The notes: generated by a model from the letters alone, not told the origin. DNA of 64,000 bases from Polynucleobacter sp. MWH-UH2A (GCF_018687195.1 NZ_CP061321.1:1957094-2021093), one strand, 5' to 3'. Positions 21,293 through 30,893 are shown, counted from the first letter of the stretch. Numbers and translations are program-made.

Positions 21293-21813
21293 TCGATTTT
21301 CAAAGCGGCTATATCTTGCGACCGGTAAATCCAGCATTTATTTACTTCAGCCTATTTTGCGCATTACTACTTAATCTATTGCCAATCGGCAATTACAGTT
21401 GGGCGCCGGATTGGCTAATCCTGTGCATTGTGTTTTGGAATATCCACCAACACCGCTATGTTGATGTTGTTTGGGCTTTTATTTTGGGCCTATTTATGGA
21501 TGTACACAATTCCGATCTTTTGGGATTGCACGCGTTTAGCTACTCTTTGGTGGCTTACATTGCAATCTCTTGGCATCGACGCATTATTGCTTTAACTGTT
21601 TTATCGCAAGCCTTGCACCTCATACCCATATTTTTATTGGTCTCCCTGTTTCCCGCGTTGGCACACTGGTTGCTTAGTGGCGAACTTTACTGGTGGGCAT
21701 TGACGGGCTCTATACAAGCATTAATAGAAGCAGCGCTCTGGCCATTTGTAACGCGAACTTTGTTAGCGCCACAACGTCGTCCAATTGACGTTGACTACAA
21801 TCGTCCGCTTTAA
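21289..21813 (+). CDS. mreD: rod shape-determining protein MreD
   Basis: Small multi-pass inner-membrane protein (174 residues, about five membrane segments) of the elongasome. The conserved part is VDVVWAFILGLFMDVHNSDLLG. It overlaps mreC by ATGA and precedes mrdA by 8 bp, so it should be co-translated with the rest of the complex. Confidence 0.94.
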   Translation: MIDFQSGYILRPVNPAFIYFSLFCALLLNLLPIGNYSWAPDWLILCIVFWNIHQHRYVDVVWAFILGLFMDVHNSDLLGLHAFSYSLVAYIAISWHRRIIALTVLSQALHLIPIFLLVSLFPALAHWLLSGELYWWALTGSIQALIEAALWPFVTRTLLAPQRRPIDVDYNRPL

Positions 21814-21821
21814 AAAGTTAC

Positions 21822-23729
21822 ATGGTTTCTTTTAAAAAACCCAACCTAGATTCTTTCCAGGAACGCATTCACATTGCGACCTTGTTTATTACCGTCTGCT
21901 TTTTACTTTTAATTACGCGCCTAGTTTGGCTACAGCTAATTAGCCATGGAAAATATTCTCTTCTTGCGGAAAGCAATCGTATTGCACTTGTGCCAGCACC
22001 AGCCAATCGAGGATTGATTATCGATCGGAATGGCATTGTGATTGGCCGAAATTATTCCGCCTTAACGCTCGACATCAATGCAGAGGAAGCAAAAGACAAT
22101 ATAGACAAACTGATAAATGAGCTCTCCGAAATTATTGACATCTCCCCAAGAGATCGCCGAAATTTCAAACGCTCTCTGGAAGATTCGCGCAATATGGGCA
22201 CAATTCCATTGCGCTCCATGCTAAATGAAGCTGAAACAGCGCGTTTTATGGCAAATCGTTACCGCTTTCCTGGTGTTGAGATTCGCGCAAGAAATTTTCG
22301 CGAATATCCATATAACGAATTAGCTTCTCATTTAGTTGGCTACATCGGTCGAGTTTCACAGCGCGATAAAGAGCGCATGCAGGCTGAAATTGAGAACTCT
22401 AAAGCAGATGATTTGGATGCTTTACAAACCTCATTTTTACCGGGCATCCAATATGTAGGAAAAATTGGTCTAGAGCAAAGTTATGAGAGCATTTTACGTG
22501 GCGTGCCTGGATATGACCAAGTTGAAATTACCGCCGGCGGCAAACCTGTTCGCACACTCTCAAGCTCCCCCTCGTCCCCAGGGAAAAATATTGTACTGTC
22601 GGTTGATGTCAAGCTGCAGTATTTAGTTGAAGAGCTTTATGGAAACTTTCGAGGTGCCTTTGTTGCGATCGAACCAGAAACCGGCGATGTATTGGCATTT
22701 GTTTCTAAACCAAATTTTAATCCCAACGATTTTGTCGAAGGCATTGATTCGGTGACATGGAAAGAATTGAATGACTCACCACAAAAACCTTTATATAACA
22801 GGCCACTCAAAGGCATCTATCCGCCTGGGTCAACCTATAAGCCATTTATGGCTCTAGCCGCACTAGAAAACAAGAAGCGCACGCCATCACAAACCATATC
22901 TGACCCTGGATATTTTGATTTTGGCAATCATACCTTCCGAGATGACAAAAAAGGTGGGCATGGAATTGTGGACATGCAAAAGTCTATCGTTGAATCTTGC
23001 GATACCTACTACTACATGCTTGCCCGTGATATGGGAGTAAACATGATGCATGACTTCATGAAACCCCTGGGCTTTGGTCAAATTACCGGCATTGATTTAC
23101 AAGGAGAGTCAAAAGGTGTGCTCCCCTCCACAGATTGGAAAAAGACAGCCTTCAAAAAACCGGAGCAACAAAAATGGTACGAAGGGGAAACTATTTCGCT
23201 TGGCATTGGTCAAGGATATAACTCATTCACCATTCTGCAACTTGCTCATGCAATGGCGAACTTAGCCAACAATGGCATTGTGATGAAGCCCCACCTTGTA
23301 AAAGCTATCGAAGATCCATTTACACGCAATCGCATACTCACAACACCAAAGGAAAGCTATCGCATTGACTTAAACCCAGAAAATATTGAGATTATTAAAA
23401 AAGCGATGATTGAAGTAAACATTTCTGGCACCTCTGCCGCGGCATTTAGAGGCGCAGGATACATTGCAGGCGGCAAAACAGGCACGGCTCAAGTATTTAG
23501 CTTGAACTCAAAAGATTACAAACATGGGGCAACCGCAGAATTCTTGCGAGACCATGCGCTCTACATTGCTTTTGCTCCGGCGGATAAGCCCACCATTGTG
23601 ATTGCTATGGTGGTTGAGAATGCAGGATTTGGCGCGCAATATGCAGCCCCCATCGCCCGAAAAGCACTGGATTACTACATCGAGGGAAAGTGGCCCAAGG
23701 AGGTTCCTGAATGGAAAAGAGCCCCGTAA
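21822..23729 (+). CDS. mrdA: peptidoglycan transpeptidase PBP2
   Basis: Elongation-specific class B penicillin-binding protein (635 residues) that cross-links new peptidoglycan in the lateral wall. It has one N-terminal membrane anchor (about 17-38), a pedestal domain with ANRGLIIDRNG, and the transpeptidase domain with the three motifs STYK (catalytic Ser about 337), SCD and KTGTAQ. The last 19 bases overlap rodA, its glycosyltransferase partner. Confidence 0.98.
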   Translation: MVSFKKPNLDSFQERIHIATLFITVCFLLLITRLVWLQLISHGKYSLLAESNRIALVPAPANRGLIIDRNGIVIGRNYSALTLDINAEEAKDNIDKLINELSEIIDISPRDRRNFKRSLEDSRNMGTIPLRSMLNEAETARFMANRYRFPGVEIRARNFREYPYNELASHLVGYIGRVSQRDKERMQAEIENSKADDLDALQTSFLPGIQYVGKIGLEQSYESILRGVPGYDQVEITAGGKPVRTLSSSPSSPGKNIVLSVDVKLQYLVEELYGNFRGAFVAIEPETGDVLAFVSKPNFNPNDFVEGIDSVTWKELNDSPQKPLYNRPLKGIYPPGSTYKPFMALAALENKKRTPSQTISDPGYFDFGNHTFRDDKKGGHGIVDMQKSIVESCDTYYYMLARDMGVNMMHDFMKPLGFGQITGIDLQGESKGVLPSTDWKKTAFKKPEQQKWYEGETISLGIGQGYNSFTILQLAHAMANLANNGIVMKPHLVKAIEDPFTRNRILTTPKESYRIDLNPENIEIIKKAMIEVNISGTSAAAFRGAGYIAGGKTGTAQVFSLNSKDYKHGATAEFLRDHALYIAFAPADKPTIVIAMVVENAGFGAQYAAPIARKALDYYIEGKWPKEVPEWKRAP

Positions 23730-24862
23730 AAAGAATCCAGATGCTCTTGTTTAGTTTTTTTGCTGGCTTAGATCGCCAGCTTGGCTTTATTTTGCTTGGC
23801 TTATCAGCCGTTGGCTTTTTTACATTTTTATCTGCCAGCCAAAATACGCCTGTGCAAATTGCAGATGAACTTCGTAATCTTGCATTGTCATTTGCAGTTA
23901 TGTGGCTAGCCTCTCGCATCCCACCAAAGTGGCTAGAAATCAGCGCTGCATGGATTTACGGCCTTGGTATTGTGCTCTTGGTTGCTGTTGCAGTCTTTGG
24001 CTTAATCAAAAAAGGAGCGCGACGATGGCTCAATATTGGCGTCGTGATTCAACCCTCTGAAATTATGAAAATTGCAATGCCACTGATGTTGGCGTGGTAC
24101 TTTCAAAAACGAGAAGGCATTCAAAAAGTATGGGATTACGCTGTTGCAATGATTATTTTGGCGATCCCCGTTTTTCTCATTGCACGTCAACCTGATCTCG
24201 GAACCGCATTGCTAGTTTTTGCAGCCGGACTTTATGTCATTATTTTGGCGGGCCTGCCTTGGAAGTGGATACTGCCATTTGTAGCGGTTGGGGCCATTGG
24301 CATTTTCTTAATTATTATTTTTGGCGGCACGATTTGTGCGCATGATATTGCATGGCCTTTTGTACACAATTATCAAAAGCATCGCATTTGCACTCTTTTG
24401 GATCCTAGTAGCGACCCTCTAGGCAAAGGCTTTCACACCATTCAGTCTATGATTGCTATCGGCTCAGGCGGCTTTTTTGGCAAAGGCTGGTTTCAGGGCA
24501 CACAAGCACATCTAGAATTTATTCCGGAAAAACATACTGACTTTGTTTTTGCTGTTTTCTCTGAAGAATTTGGCTTGCTTGGCAACCTAGTATTGATTGC
24601 CCTCTTCTTTGCATTAATCAAGCGCGGCCTCACTATTTCAGCAAGTGCGCCAAATTTATTTACGCGCCTGCTTGGTGCTGCAGTAACACTAATCTTTTTT
24701 ACTTATGCGTTTGTGAATATTGGCATGGTTAGTGGACTTCTTCCCGTGGTTGGCGTGCCTCTACCGTTTATTAGCTATGGAGGAACTGCATTAGTAACCC
24801 TAGGGTTTGGGGCCGGCATTTTGATGAGCATTCATCGACACCGTCGGTTAGTACAAAGCTAG
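23711..24862 (+). CDS. rodA: peptidoglycan glycosyltransferase RodA
   Basis: SEDS-family polytopic membrane protein (383 residues, about ten segments) that polymerises lipid II glycan strands with PBP2. Characteristic blocks are GARRWLNIGVVIQPSEIMKI, RQPDLGTALL and the C-terminal VGVPLPFISYGGTALVTLG. Last gene of the operon; a strong palindromic terminator follows about 50 bp downstream. Confidence 0.97.
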   Translation: MEKSPVKRIQMLLFSFFAGLDRQLGFILLGLSAVGFFTFLSASQNTPVQIADELRNLALSFAVMWLASRIPPKWLEISAAWIYGLGIVLLVAVAVFGLIKKGARRWLNIGVVIQPSEIMKIAMPLMLAWYFQKREGIQKVWDYAVAMIILAIPVFLIARQPDLGTALLVFAAGLYVIILAGLPWKWILPFVAVGAIGIFLIIIFGGTICAHDIAWPFVHNYQKHRICTLLDPSSDPLGKGFHTIQSMIAIGSGGFFGKGWFQGTQAHLEFIPEKHTDFVFAVFSEEFGLLGNLVLIALFFALIKRGLTISASAPNLFTRLLGAAVTLIFFTYAFVNIGMVSGLLPVVGVPLPFISYGGTALVTLGFGAGILMSIHRHRRLVQS

Positions 24863-24912
24863 CGCAAAATAATCTAAGCCTTTTTTGTTCATGGGTTTCT
24901 CATTTATTTTAG

Positions 24913-24952
24913 GTTAATAAAAAAGCCCGGCATGCCGGGCTTTTTTATTAAC
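24913..24952. terminator. 40-bp perfect palindrome, bidirectional terminator between rodA and HU
   Basis: Centre AGCCCGGCATGCCGGGCT flanked by six A on the left and six T on the right, extended by GTTAAT/ATTAAC. It forms a GC-rich stem followed by a U run on either strand, so it can end both the rodA transcript and the convergent HU transcript. Confidence 0.93.
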
Positions 24953-24961
24953 AATGAATAA

Positions 24962-25246
24962 TTACTTCTTACGCTTGTTAACTGAATCTTTAAACGCTTT
25001 ACCAGCAGAAAACTTAACAGTTTTTGCAGCAGCAATTTTCAGAGGCTCACCAGTTTTTGGGTTACGGCCCATACGCGCTGCACGCTTGCCTGAGGCAAAA
25101 GTACCAAAACCGATCAGCTGTACTGAATCGCCTTTAGTAACGGCTTTAATAATGTTCTCAATTGCAGAATTCAATGCAAATTCAGCCTTGGCTTTAGAGA
25201 TCTCCGCGTCGTCAGCAATCGCTGCGATTAATTCGGCTTTGTTCAA
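24962..25246 (-). CDS. hupB: HU-family nucleoid DNA-binding protein
   Basis: Histone-like protein (94 residues) that bends and compacts DNA. The sequence from [19 protein letters not shown] to the beta arm [18 protein letters not shown] (with the DNA-intercalating Pro in RNPKTGEP) is textbook HU. The start codon is TTG, supported by a strong AAGGAG 6 nt before it and exact alignment with the usual HU N-terminus. A promoter is visible at 25311-25339. Confidence 0.96.
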   Translation of the reverse strand: MNKAELIAAIADDAEISKAKAEFALNSAIENIIKAVTKGDSVQLIGFGTFASGKRAARMGRNPKTGEPLKIAAAKTVKFSAGKAFKDSVNKRKK

Positions 25247-25310
25247 ATGAAGCTCCTTATAGATAGTGATGTCGGCGCATATTGCGCTTCCATGATTTTA
25301 ACCACAAAAA

Positions 25311-25339
25311 ATTATAAAAATAAAGCTTCGCGACAACAA
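25311..25339 (-). promoter_or_regulatory. sigma70-type promoter of the HU gene
   Basis: Minus-strand TTGTTG (plus 25339-25334), a 17-bp spacer and TATAAT (plus 25316-25311). Transcription would begin about 60 nt before the TTG start; that leader contains a small GCGCA/TGCGC stem at about 25275-25287. Confidence 0.6.
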
Positions 25340-25357
25340 TTTTGAAACTACCGCAAA

Positions 25358-25723
25358 TTAATCATTTAATACTTCTACGCCGGAAACAAAGTATTCCGTC
25401 TCCCCAAAACAAGTTGTCGGCAAGCCAATGTGTTGATCATATTTTAGCGCCACTTTTTTTCCTAAATTAGTATTTATTTTTTGCGCCACACTATCATCTC
25501 GCACCGTGAAGAGGAATTTTTCAGACATCGTTCCCGGCATCGAAACCATCGCTAACTCCCCCTCCCACGTCTTGCAAACATATCCGCGTTTAGAAAATTT
25601 CTGCACGTAACCAGCCCTTTCTCCACTACCGTAGCTCCAAGTGAGCATCAACCAGGTGTAAGCTGAAATCCCCACTAAGCCAATTAAAACAAGGCTTAAG
25701 AACCATTTTGTAAACCTATTCAT
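25358..25723 (-). CDS. uncharacterised small membrane-anchored protein
   Basis: Hypothetical protein of about 121 residues from ATG 25723, which has GGAG 8 nt upstream; a longer frame from GTG 25747 lacks such a site. An N-terminal membrane segment (about 5-27) is followed by a soluble part with FSKRGYVCKTWEGEL and a single conserved-looking second Cys in PTTCFGETEYFV. Similar proteins occur in Burkholderiales and Bacteroidetes and have no known role. It stands alone between HU and a divergent hydroxylase-like gene. Confidence 0.7.
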   Translation of the reverse strand: MNRFTKWFLSLVLIGLVGISAYTWLMLTWSYGSGERAGYVQKFSKRGYVCKTWEGELAMVSMPGTMSEKFLFTVRDDSVAQKINTNLGKKVALKYDQHIGLPTTCFGETEYFVSGVEVLND

Positions 25724-25872
25724 GCGGTGTTCTCCATTTATATCCACATTAACCCTAACTGGGTAACTCTCTTGATTTACGTCAAGTATAGGTGCCTATA
25801 AGAACAAGAAATAGTCCGCCAAACCATTAGTTCCAAATTAAAATTGATCCATCACCTTACTTGGCACAAGCA

Positions 25873-26775
25873 ATGCAAGCTCGTCACATTATTTTTTTTA
25901 TATTCGTAGCATCGGCAATTTATGTGTATTTCAGGGGAAAAGTTCGCTTTGGCGTTGTGAGATCGCTGACGGATTACCAGGTACTTTTGGCCCCCATAAA
26001 TGCCCTACTGTATTTATTCTCTAAAGTAAAAGCAAGCGCTTTTATTCCGGTAAGCCAATTTCCTGAAATGAAACCCCTGCAAGATAATTGGGAATTTATT
26101 CGTCAAGAAGCGCTTTCCTTAAATGCCGATGGTGCAATTGCTGCTGCTACTGGTTATAACGATATCGGTTTTAACTCCTTCTTTAGGACTGGTTGGAAAC
26201 GCTTCCACCTGTATTGGTATGGCAAAGATTTGCCCTCTGCCCAAACAAGCTGCCCCAAAACCGTTGCTTTACTGAAATCAATACCTTCGATTAAGGCCGC
26301 TATGTTTGCTTCGCTGCCACCAGGAGCAACGCTGGTACGACACCGTGATCCCTATGCTGGATCACTGCGCTATCACATTGGCTTGGTAACACCAAATGAC
26401 CCCAAATGTTTTATCGATGTAGATGGGGAGCGATACTTTTGGAAAGACGGTGAGCCTGTGATGTTTGATGAAACATTTATTCATTACGCTGCCAACGAAA
26501 CAGATCACCAGAGAATTGTATTGTTTTGCGACGTTGAAAGACCCGTTCATACAAAAGTGGTGCAGTTGTTTAATCGCTGGTTTGGACGCTACATTATGAG
26601 TGCTGCTGCCTCACAAAATGTACCAGGCGAAAAAGTTGGATTTGTTAATGTTTTATTTACTTACTTTTACCACCTTCGCGCACAAGCAAAAAAACTAAAA
26701 GCCAAGCACCGCTCGATTTATTACATTGGCAAATGGGTGCTGATTTTGGGAATCTTGTGGGCAATTTTTTGGTAG
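25873..26775 (+). CDS. aspartyl/asparaginyl beta-hydroxylase family protein (LpxO-like)
   Basis: Fe(II)/2-oxoglutarate dioxygenase-like protein (301 residues from ATG 25873; a TTG 4 codons upstream is possible). It has an N-terminal membrane helix (about 5-20), a jelly-roll core with the iron-binding HRDPYAG and SLRYHIGL segment and a second His in FIHYAANETDHQR, and a C-terminal hydrophobic segment that would anchor it again. Members of this family include LpxO, which hydroxylates a lipid A acyl chain; with three LpxL paralogues in the window a lipid A role is plausible but not proven. Confidence 0.8.
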   Translation: MQARHIIFFIFVASAIYVYFRGKVRFGVVRSLTDYQVLLAPINALLYLFSKVKASAFIPVSQFPEMKPLQDNWEFIRQEALSLNADGAIAAATGYNDIGFNSFFRTGWKRFHLYWYGKDLPSAQTSCPKTVALLKSIPSIKAAMFASLPPGATLVRHRDPYAGSLRYHIGLVTPNDPKCFIDVDGERYFWKDGEPVMFDETFIHYAANETDHQRIVLFCDVERPVHTKVVQLFNRWFGRYIMSAAASQNVPGEKVGFVNVLFTYFYHLRAQAKKLKAKHRSIYYIGKWVLILGILWAIFW

Positions 26776-26797
26776 TCGTAAATCGGCAGCTCAAATA

Positions 26798-27097
26798 TTA
26801 CTCTGGCATTAGTGTTTGAATAATTTGTTCAACACCAATATCACCCTGAACTTCAATTCGTTTTTTGCGGCTATTTTGCCCAGAAATAAATTGAATCTGT
26901 TTTTGCGGTACCTTTAACTGCTTAGACAGCCATGCAACTAACAATGCATTTGCTTTATTTTCAAGCGGCGGGGCTTGTAAGGCAATTTTGAGGCAATCGT
27001 CATGCAAGCCCACAACCTTGGTCTGCTTGGCTCCTGGCTGGCAGTGCAGACTAAGCGTAATTCCAGAAGGGGTTTGTTTTAACCAAATCGGCATCAT
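26798..27097 (-). CDS. DUF167 (YggU) family protein
   Basis: Small conserved protein (99 residues) with the signatures QPGAKQTKVVGLHDD and KIALQAPPLENKANALL and a C-terminal SGQNSRKKRIEV. Function is unknown; in many bacteria it is encoded close to YggT. The ATG pair at 27097 faces the divergent carbonic anhydrase gene with a 23-bp gap. Confidence 0.88.
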   Translation of the reverse strand: MMPIWLKQTPSGITLSLHCQPGAKQTKVVGLHDDCLKIALQAPPLENKANALLVAWLSKQLKVPQKQIQFISGQNSRKKRIEVQGDIGVEQIIQTLMPE

Positions 27098-27120
27098 TAA
27101 AGTACTTTAAACTTAAACCC

Positions 27121-27786
27121 ATGCCATACAAAAATTCTCAAGCTTTGGATCATCTCTTTGCAAGCAATCGCCAATGGGCCGAAGGCATGGTTGCTAAGGA
27201 CCCGGATTTCTTTAAAAGACTATTAAGTCAGCAGGCCCCTGAATATCTTTGGATTGGTTGTGCTGATAGTAGGGTGCCCGCAAATGAAATCGTCGACTTG
27301 TTGCCTGGCGAACTGTTTGTTCATCGCAACGTAGCCAACGTGGTTGTACACACCGACCTCAATTGCTTATCGGTTATTCAATTTGCAATTGACCTTTTAA
27401 AGGTCAAACATATTTTGGTGGTTGGGCACTACGGCTGTGCTGGTGTTCATGCCGCTCTGAGCGACAAAAGAGTAGGTCTTGCCGATAATTGGTTGCGCCA
27501 TGTAAAAGATGTTCATCAAAAACACGAGCGCTATCTTGGTGAAGTTTTGCCAACTCCCAAACGTCAAGATCGTTTATGCGAACTGAATGTCATCGAACAA
27601 GTAGTGAACGTCTGTGAAACTACCATTGTGCAAGATGCCTGGTCTCGCGGCCAAGACTTGACAGTTCATGGCTGGGCTTATCGCTTGGATACCGGCCTAG
27701 TTAACGACCTTGGCATGTCTTGCAGCTCAACTGAAGAAATGTTGGATCGTTACACAAAATCAATCAAGCGTTACGAGTCAGAGTAA
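27121..27786 (+). CDS. can: beta-class carbonic anhydrase
   Basis: Zinc enzyme (221 residues) that interconverts CO2 and bicarbonate, supplying bicarbonate for carboxylations. The zinc ligands are visible in CADSRVPANEI and HYGCAGV, with the Asp-Arg dyad of CADSR and the conserved HRNVANVV. No Shine-Dalgarno site is seen before the ATG, and the gap to the divergent gene is short. It is followed by the third acyltransferase after 6 bp. Confidence 0.96.
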   Translation: MPYKNSQALDHLFASNRQWAEGMVAKDPDFFKRLLSQQAPEYLWIGCADSRVPANEIVDLLPGELFVHRNVANVVVHTDLNCLSVIQFAIDLLKVKHILVVGHYGCAGVHAALSDKRVGLADNWLRHVKDVHQKHERYLGEVLPTPKRQDRLCELNVIEQVVNVCETTIVQDAWSRGQDLTVHGWAYRLDTGLVNDLGMSCSSTEEMLDRYTKSIKRYESE

Positions 27787-27792
27787 GAGTTA

Positions 27793-28692
27793 GTGTTAAA
27801 CGCTTTTACAAATCATGCAAGCATTGCATGCTTGAAGCTACTGTCAATACTTCCTTATAGAGTGCTGGTATCGATTGGCTATGGACTTGGATATATTGCA
27901 GCCAACATTCCAAGCGATCGCAATCGCGTAATCAAAATTAATTTGAAATTATGCTTTCCCGATCTTTGCGAAACGCAGATCAATCTATTGAGAAAAGAGC
28001 ATTGGCGCTTATTGGGTCGAAGCCTAGTAGAAAAAAGTATTATTTGGCTAGGTAGCGAAAAACAGCTTTCGAAATTGATTGAAGTGCAATCATCTGTTGA
28101 TTTGACAAGCCGCAAACCTCGCATTTTGGTGAATATGCACTTTACAGGGATTGAGGGGGCCATTATTTTGAGTGCGCTAGCAAAGCGCATGAATTGGCCA
28201 AGAACCTCAGGATTTTTTCAAAGAATGAAGAATCCCTTCTTCAATCAAAAAATCATTGAATGGCGTAATCGATTTGGAGGTAATTCCATTGATCGACAAG
28301 GAAATACTAAGGCGATTATTCGCGAAATTCGTAATGGTGACTGCATTATTGTGGCGCCAGATATAGACCTAGGACTCAAGGACTCTGAGTTTGTGCCCTT
28401 CTTTGGCATTGAAACAAATACGATTACCACTGTTTCTCGCCTAGCAAACATTACTGGCGCTGAAGTTTGTTTAATGACAACTACCCTGAATCAGGATAGG
28501 TCTAGATATCTGTGCAAAATTGGTGAGCCATTGAAGGACTTTCCCACTGCCGACCATAAAGCAGATACAGCACGTTTAAATCAGTATTTCGAAGATGAAA
28601 TTCGTCTACGGCCTGCTGAATATTACTGGGTTCACAAGCGATTCAAAAATCGCCCAAATCACGAAACAAATCCCTACAACCCTTCTAAGTAA
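27793..28692 (+). CDS. LpxL/HtrB-family acyltransferase (copy 3)
   Basis: Third lipid A-type acyltransferase (299 residues), clearly a paralogue of the gene at 4600: same length, same GYGLGYIAANIPS start region, HX4E motif HFTGIE, APDIDLGLKDSEFVPFFG and EYYWVHKRFKNRP end. The start is GTG at 27793 with poor ribosome site; the frame has no better one. It lies between carbonic anhydrase and a metallophosphoesterase, away from the other two copies, suggesting a separate duplication and perhaps conditional lipid A remodelling (inference). Confidence 0.84.
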   Translation: MLNAFTNHASIACLKLLSILPYRVLVSIGYGLGYIAANIPSDRNRVIKINLKLCFPDLCETQINLLRKEHWRLLGRSLVEKSIIWLGSEKQLSKLIEVQSSVDLTSRKPRILVNMHFTGIEGAIILSALAKRMNWPRTSGFFQRMKNPFFNQKIIEWRNRFGGNSIDRQGNTKAIIREIRNGDCIIVAPDIDLGLKDSEFVPFFGIETNTITTVSRLANITGAEVCLMTTTLNQDRSRYLCKIGEPLKDFPTADHKADTARLNQYFEDEIRLRPAEYYWVHKRFKNRPNHETNPYNPSK

Positions 28693-28717
28693 AGGACTTT
28701 TGTCCTATCATTAGAAG

Positions 28718-29470
28718 ATGACTGAGCGCATTGGGCTGTTCGCCGATCTTCACAGCAATTTAGAGGCTTTTGAGGCCTGCATGACCAAAGCTGAAGAGCT
28801 CGGGGTCACTCGCATGGTTTTTCTAGGCGATCTTGTTGGCTACAACGCAGACCCAATTGCGGTCATTGAAAGAATTGCTGAACTAGTCGACTCTAAAAGG
28901 GCATTGGCAATTCTTGGTAATCATGATGAAGCGATATTCAAAGATAGTCGCAATCACATGAACGCCAGCGCCAATGCTGCGATTGAATGGACCAAGAGCA
29001 AACTTAGCAATGCTCATGTGCAGTTCCTAAAAGATCTTCCGTTGATTGTTAATGAAGAAAAAATTTGCTTTGTGCATGCTTCTGCACACAACCCATCAGA
29101 CTGGAACTACGTTACCGATAGCATGAGTGCCTGGCGATGTGCTCAGAGCTCTGGCAAAAGCTATACCTTTGTAGGTCATGCTCATGAGCAAGCGCTGTTT
29201 TATCAAAGTGCTGTTGGCAAGCTCATTCGCTTTGCGCCACATCCTGGGGATGACATTCCCGTTTTACAGCATCGTCAGTGGGTTGGTGTTGTTGGCTCTC
29301 TTGGGCAACCTAGGGATGGAAATCCTGAGGCTTGTTTTGCAGTTTTTGAGCCAGAAACAGAAGTGCTGACTTTTCATCGCACTGCTTATGACCACTTTAC
29401 AGCTGCCGATAAAGTCCGACGCGCGGGACTTCCCGAGGATTTGGCCAATCGCTTAATTACGGGCAAATAA
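28718..29470 (+). CDS. calcineurin-like metallophosphoesterase
   Basis: Dinuclear metal phosphoesterase (250 residues) with all five family motifs: GLFADLHSNLEA (DxH), FLGDLVGYN (GDxxGY), LGNHDEA (GNHD), a mid-protein VHAS and VGHAHEQ (GHxH). The substrate is unknown; relatives act on phosphoproteins, nucleotides or phosphodiesters. The stop is 3 bp before the start of a Ser/Thr kinase, so a kinase/phosphatase couple is an attractive but unproven reading. Confidence 0.9.
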   Translation: MTERIGLFADLHSNLEAFEACMTKAEELGVTRMVFLGDLVGYNADPIAVIERIAELVDSKRALAILGNHDEAIFKDSRNHMNASANAAIEWTKSKLSNAHVQFLKDLPLIVNEEKICFVHASAHNPSDWNYVTDSMSAWRCAQSSGKSYTFVGHAHEQALFYQSAVGKLIRFAPHPGDDIPVLQHRQWVGVVGSLGQPRDGNPEACFAVFEPETEVLTFHRTAYDHFTAADKVRRAGLPEDLANRLITGK

Positions 29471-29473
29471 GCT

Positions 29474-30892
29474 ATGCCCATTAATACTGAAATTGAAGCG
29501 GTAGACGATATCTTCCAAGAAGGCAAAGTCGTTGATGGTTTTGTTCTTGGGCAAGAGGTGCATCGCGGTGGCATGGCAAGTCTTTTCTCGGCAACCAAAG
29601 AAGGAATTGACGTTCCAATTCTATTGAAAATCCCAAGGGTTGGTAGAGATCAACCCGTAGAAAGTCTGATTGGTTTTGAAACAGAGCTCACTATTTTGCG
29701 CTCCTTAAAAAGCCCGTATGTGCCTAAATTTTTAGGCGCTGGCAATATGGCAACAAGGCCATATATTGCAATGGAAAGAGTGGAAGGAAGGCCGCTCGAA
29801 GACTTAATTAAAGAGGGTAAAGAATTTTCAATTGATGAGGTTGTTCGCATCGGGGCTGACCTTGCGCAAGCAGTTCAATCACTACATTCTCAGGATGCGA
29901 TTCATTTAGATATCAAACCAGAAAATATTCTGATTGATGACAAAGGCAAACTAACGCTAATTGATTTCGGCCTCTCTCATCACGATCGCTTTCCAGATTT
30001 ACTAGCTGAAGAGATGCGCAAGGGCGTTGGCTCCGCCCCCTATATTTCTCCCGAACAAGTGGCTGGCATACGGACAGACTCGCGCAGCGATATCTATTCG
30101 ATTGGTGCCATCATGTATGAACTCCTGACTGGCGAACTTCCTTTCGGAAACCCTCAAACCATGACGGGTCTCAGAAGACGCATGTGGGCAGAACCATTTC
30201 CACCGCGCGCCATTCGCCGAGAAATTCCCCGTTGGCTGCAAGAAATCGTGCTTCGTTGCCTAGAGCCTCGCGCTGCAGATCGCTATCAAAGTGCTGCTCG
30301 CTTACGCCAAATGTTACGCGACCCCGAGGGCGTCACCCTAACCGAACGCGCAGATCGAGTTGAGCCGCCAAGTTTCTGGGAAAATCTAAAAGGGATGTTC
30401 AGAGCTGCAGGCTATGAGCCATCCCCAAGCCCCAAGCCGAGCATGGGAAATTATGATGCGCCTTTGATGATTGCGGCAATTGATACTCGTCAGTCCGATG
30501 AAAATTTGCGCGAAAGAATGCAAACTACTGCGAAGAATTTATTGCAAGCTTATCCAGAGAGCCGGCTTGTTTGTATCAGCACAATCGCAAGTACGCCTAC
30601 CTATGAAGGTAAGCACGAAAGTGAGACTGCAAGCGGCATTGTTCGTGGACACTTAGTGCAATTGATGGATTGGGCAAAGCCACTCAAGCTACCGCCAGAA
30701 CGAATCTCGTATCACGTACTTGAAGCGATGGACCCCGCATCACGCATTGTCGAATTCGCAAAAGACAATGATGCTTCGCTTATCTTGATCGGCGCATCAC
30801 ATAAACTGCCAAACAAGGTAACGCCCTGGCGAACCTCAATGACCAAGATTGTCGAAGAGGCGCCTTGTAGCGTTCATATCGTCAGAACTTAA
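29474..30892 (+). CDS. Ser/Thr protein kinase fused to a universal stress protein domain
   Basis: Two-domain cytosolic protein of 472 residues. Residues 15-285 are a Hanks-type kinase with glycine loop GQEVHRGGMASLF, ATP lysine K52 (ILLKIP), catalytic HLDIKPEN (D146; Leu in place of the usual Arg of HRD), DFG at D164 and SAPYISPEQ activation-segment end; it looks active. Residues from about 324 to 472 form a UspA-like fold ending ASLILIGASH ... CSVHIV. No membrane segment or PASTA repeat is present, so the Usp domain may be the sensor (inference). Coupled to a phosphoesterase 3 bp upstream. Confidence 0.9.
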   Translation: MPINTEIEAVDDIFQEGKVVDGFVLGQEVHRGGMASLFSATKEGIDVPILLKIPRVGRDQPVESLIGFETELTILRSLKSPYVPKFLGAGNMATRPYIAMERVEGRPLEDLIKEGKEFSIDEVVRIGADLAQAVQSLHSQDAIHLDIKPENILIDDKGKLTLIDFGLSHHDRFPDLLAEEMRKGVGSAPYISPEQVAGIRTDSRSDIYSIGAIMYELLTGELPFGNPQTMTGLRRRMWAEPFPPRAIRREIPRWLQEIVLRCLEPRAADRYQSAARLRQMLRDPEGVTLTERADRVEPPSFWENLKGMFRAAGYEPSPSPKPSMGNYDAPLMIAAIDTRQSDENLRERMQTTAKNLLQAYPESRLVCISTIASTPTYEGKHESETASGIVRGHLVQLMDWAKPLKLPPERISYHVLEAMDPASRIVEFAKDNDASLILIGASHKLPNKVTPWRTSMTKIVEEAPCSVHIVRT

Positions 30893-30893
30893 T

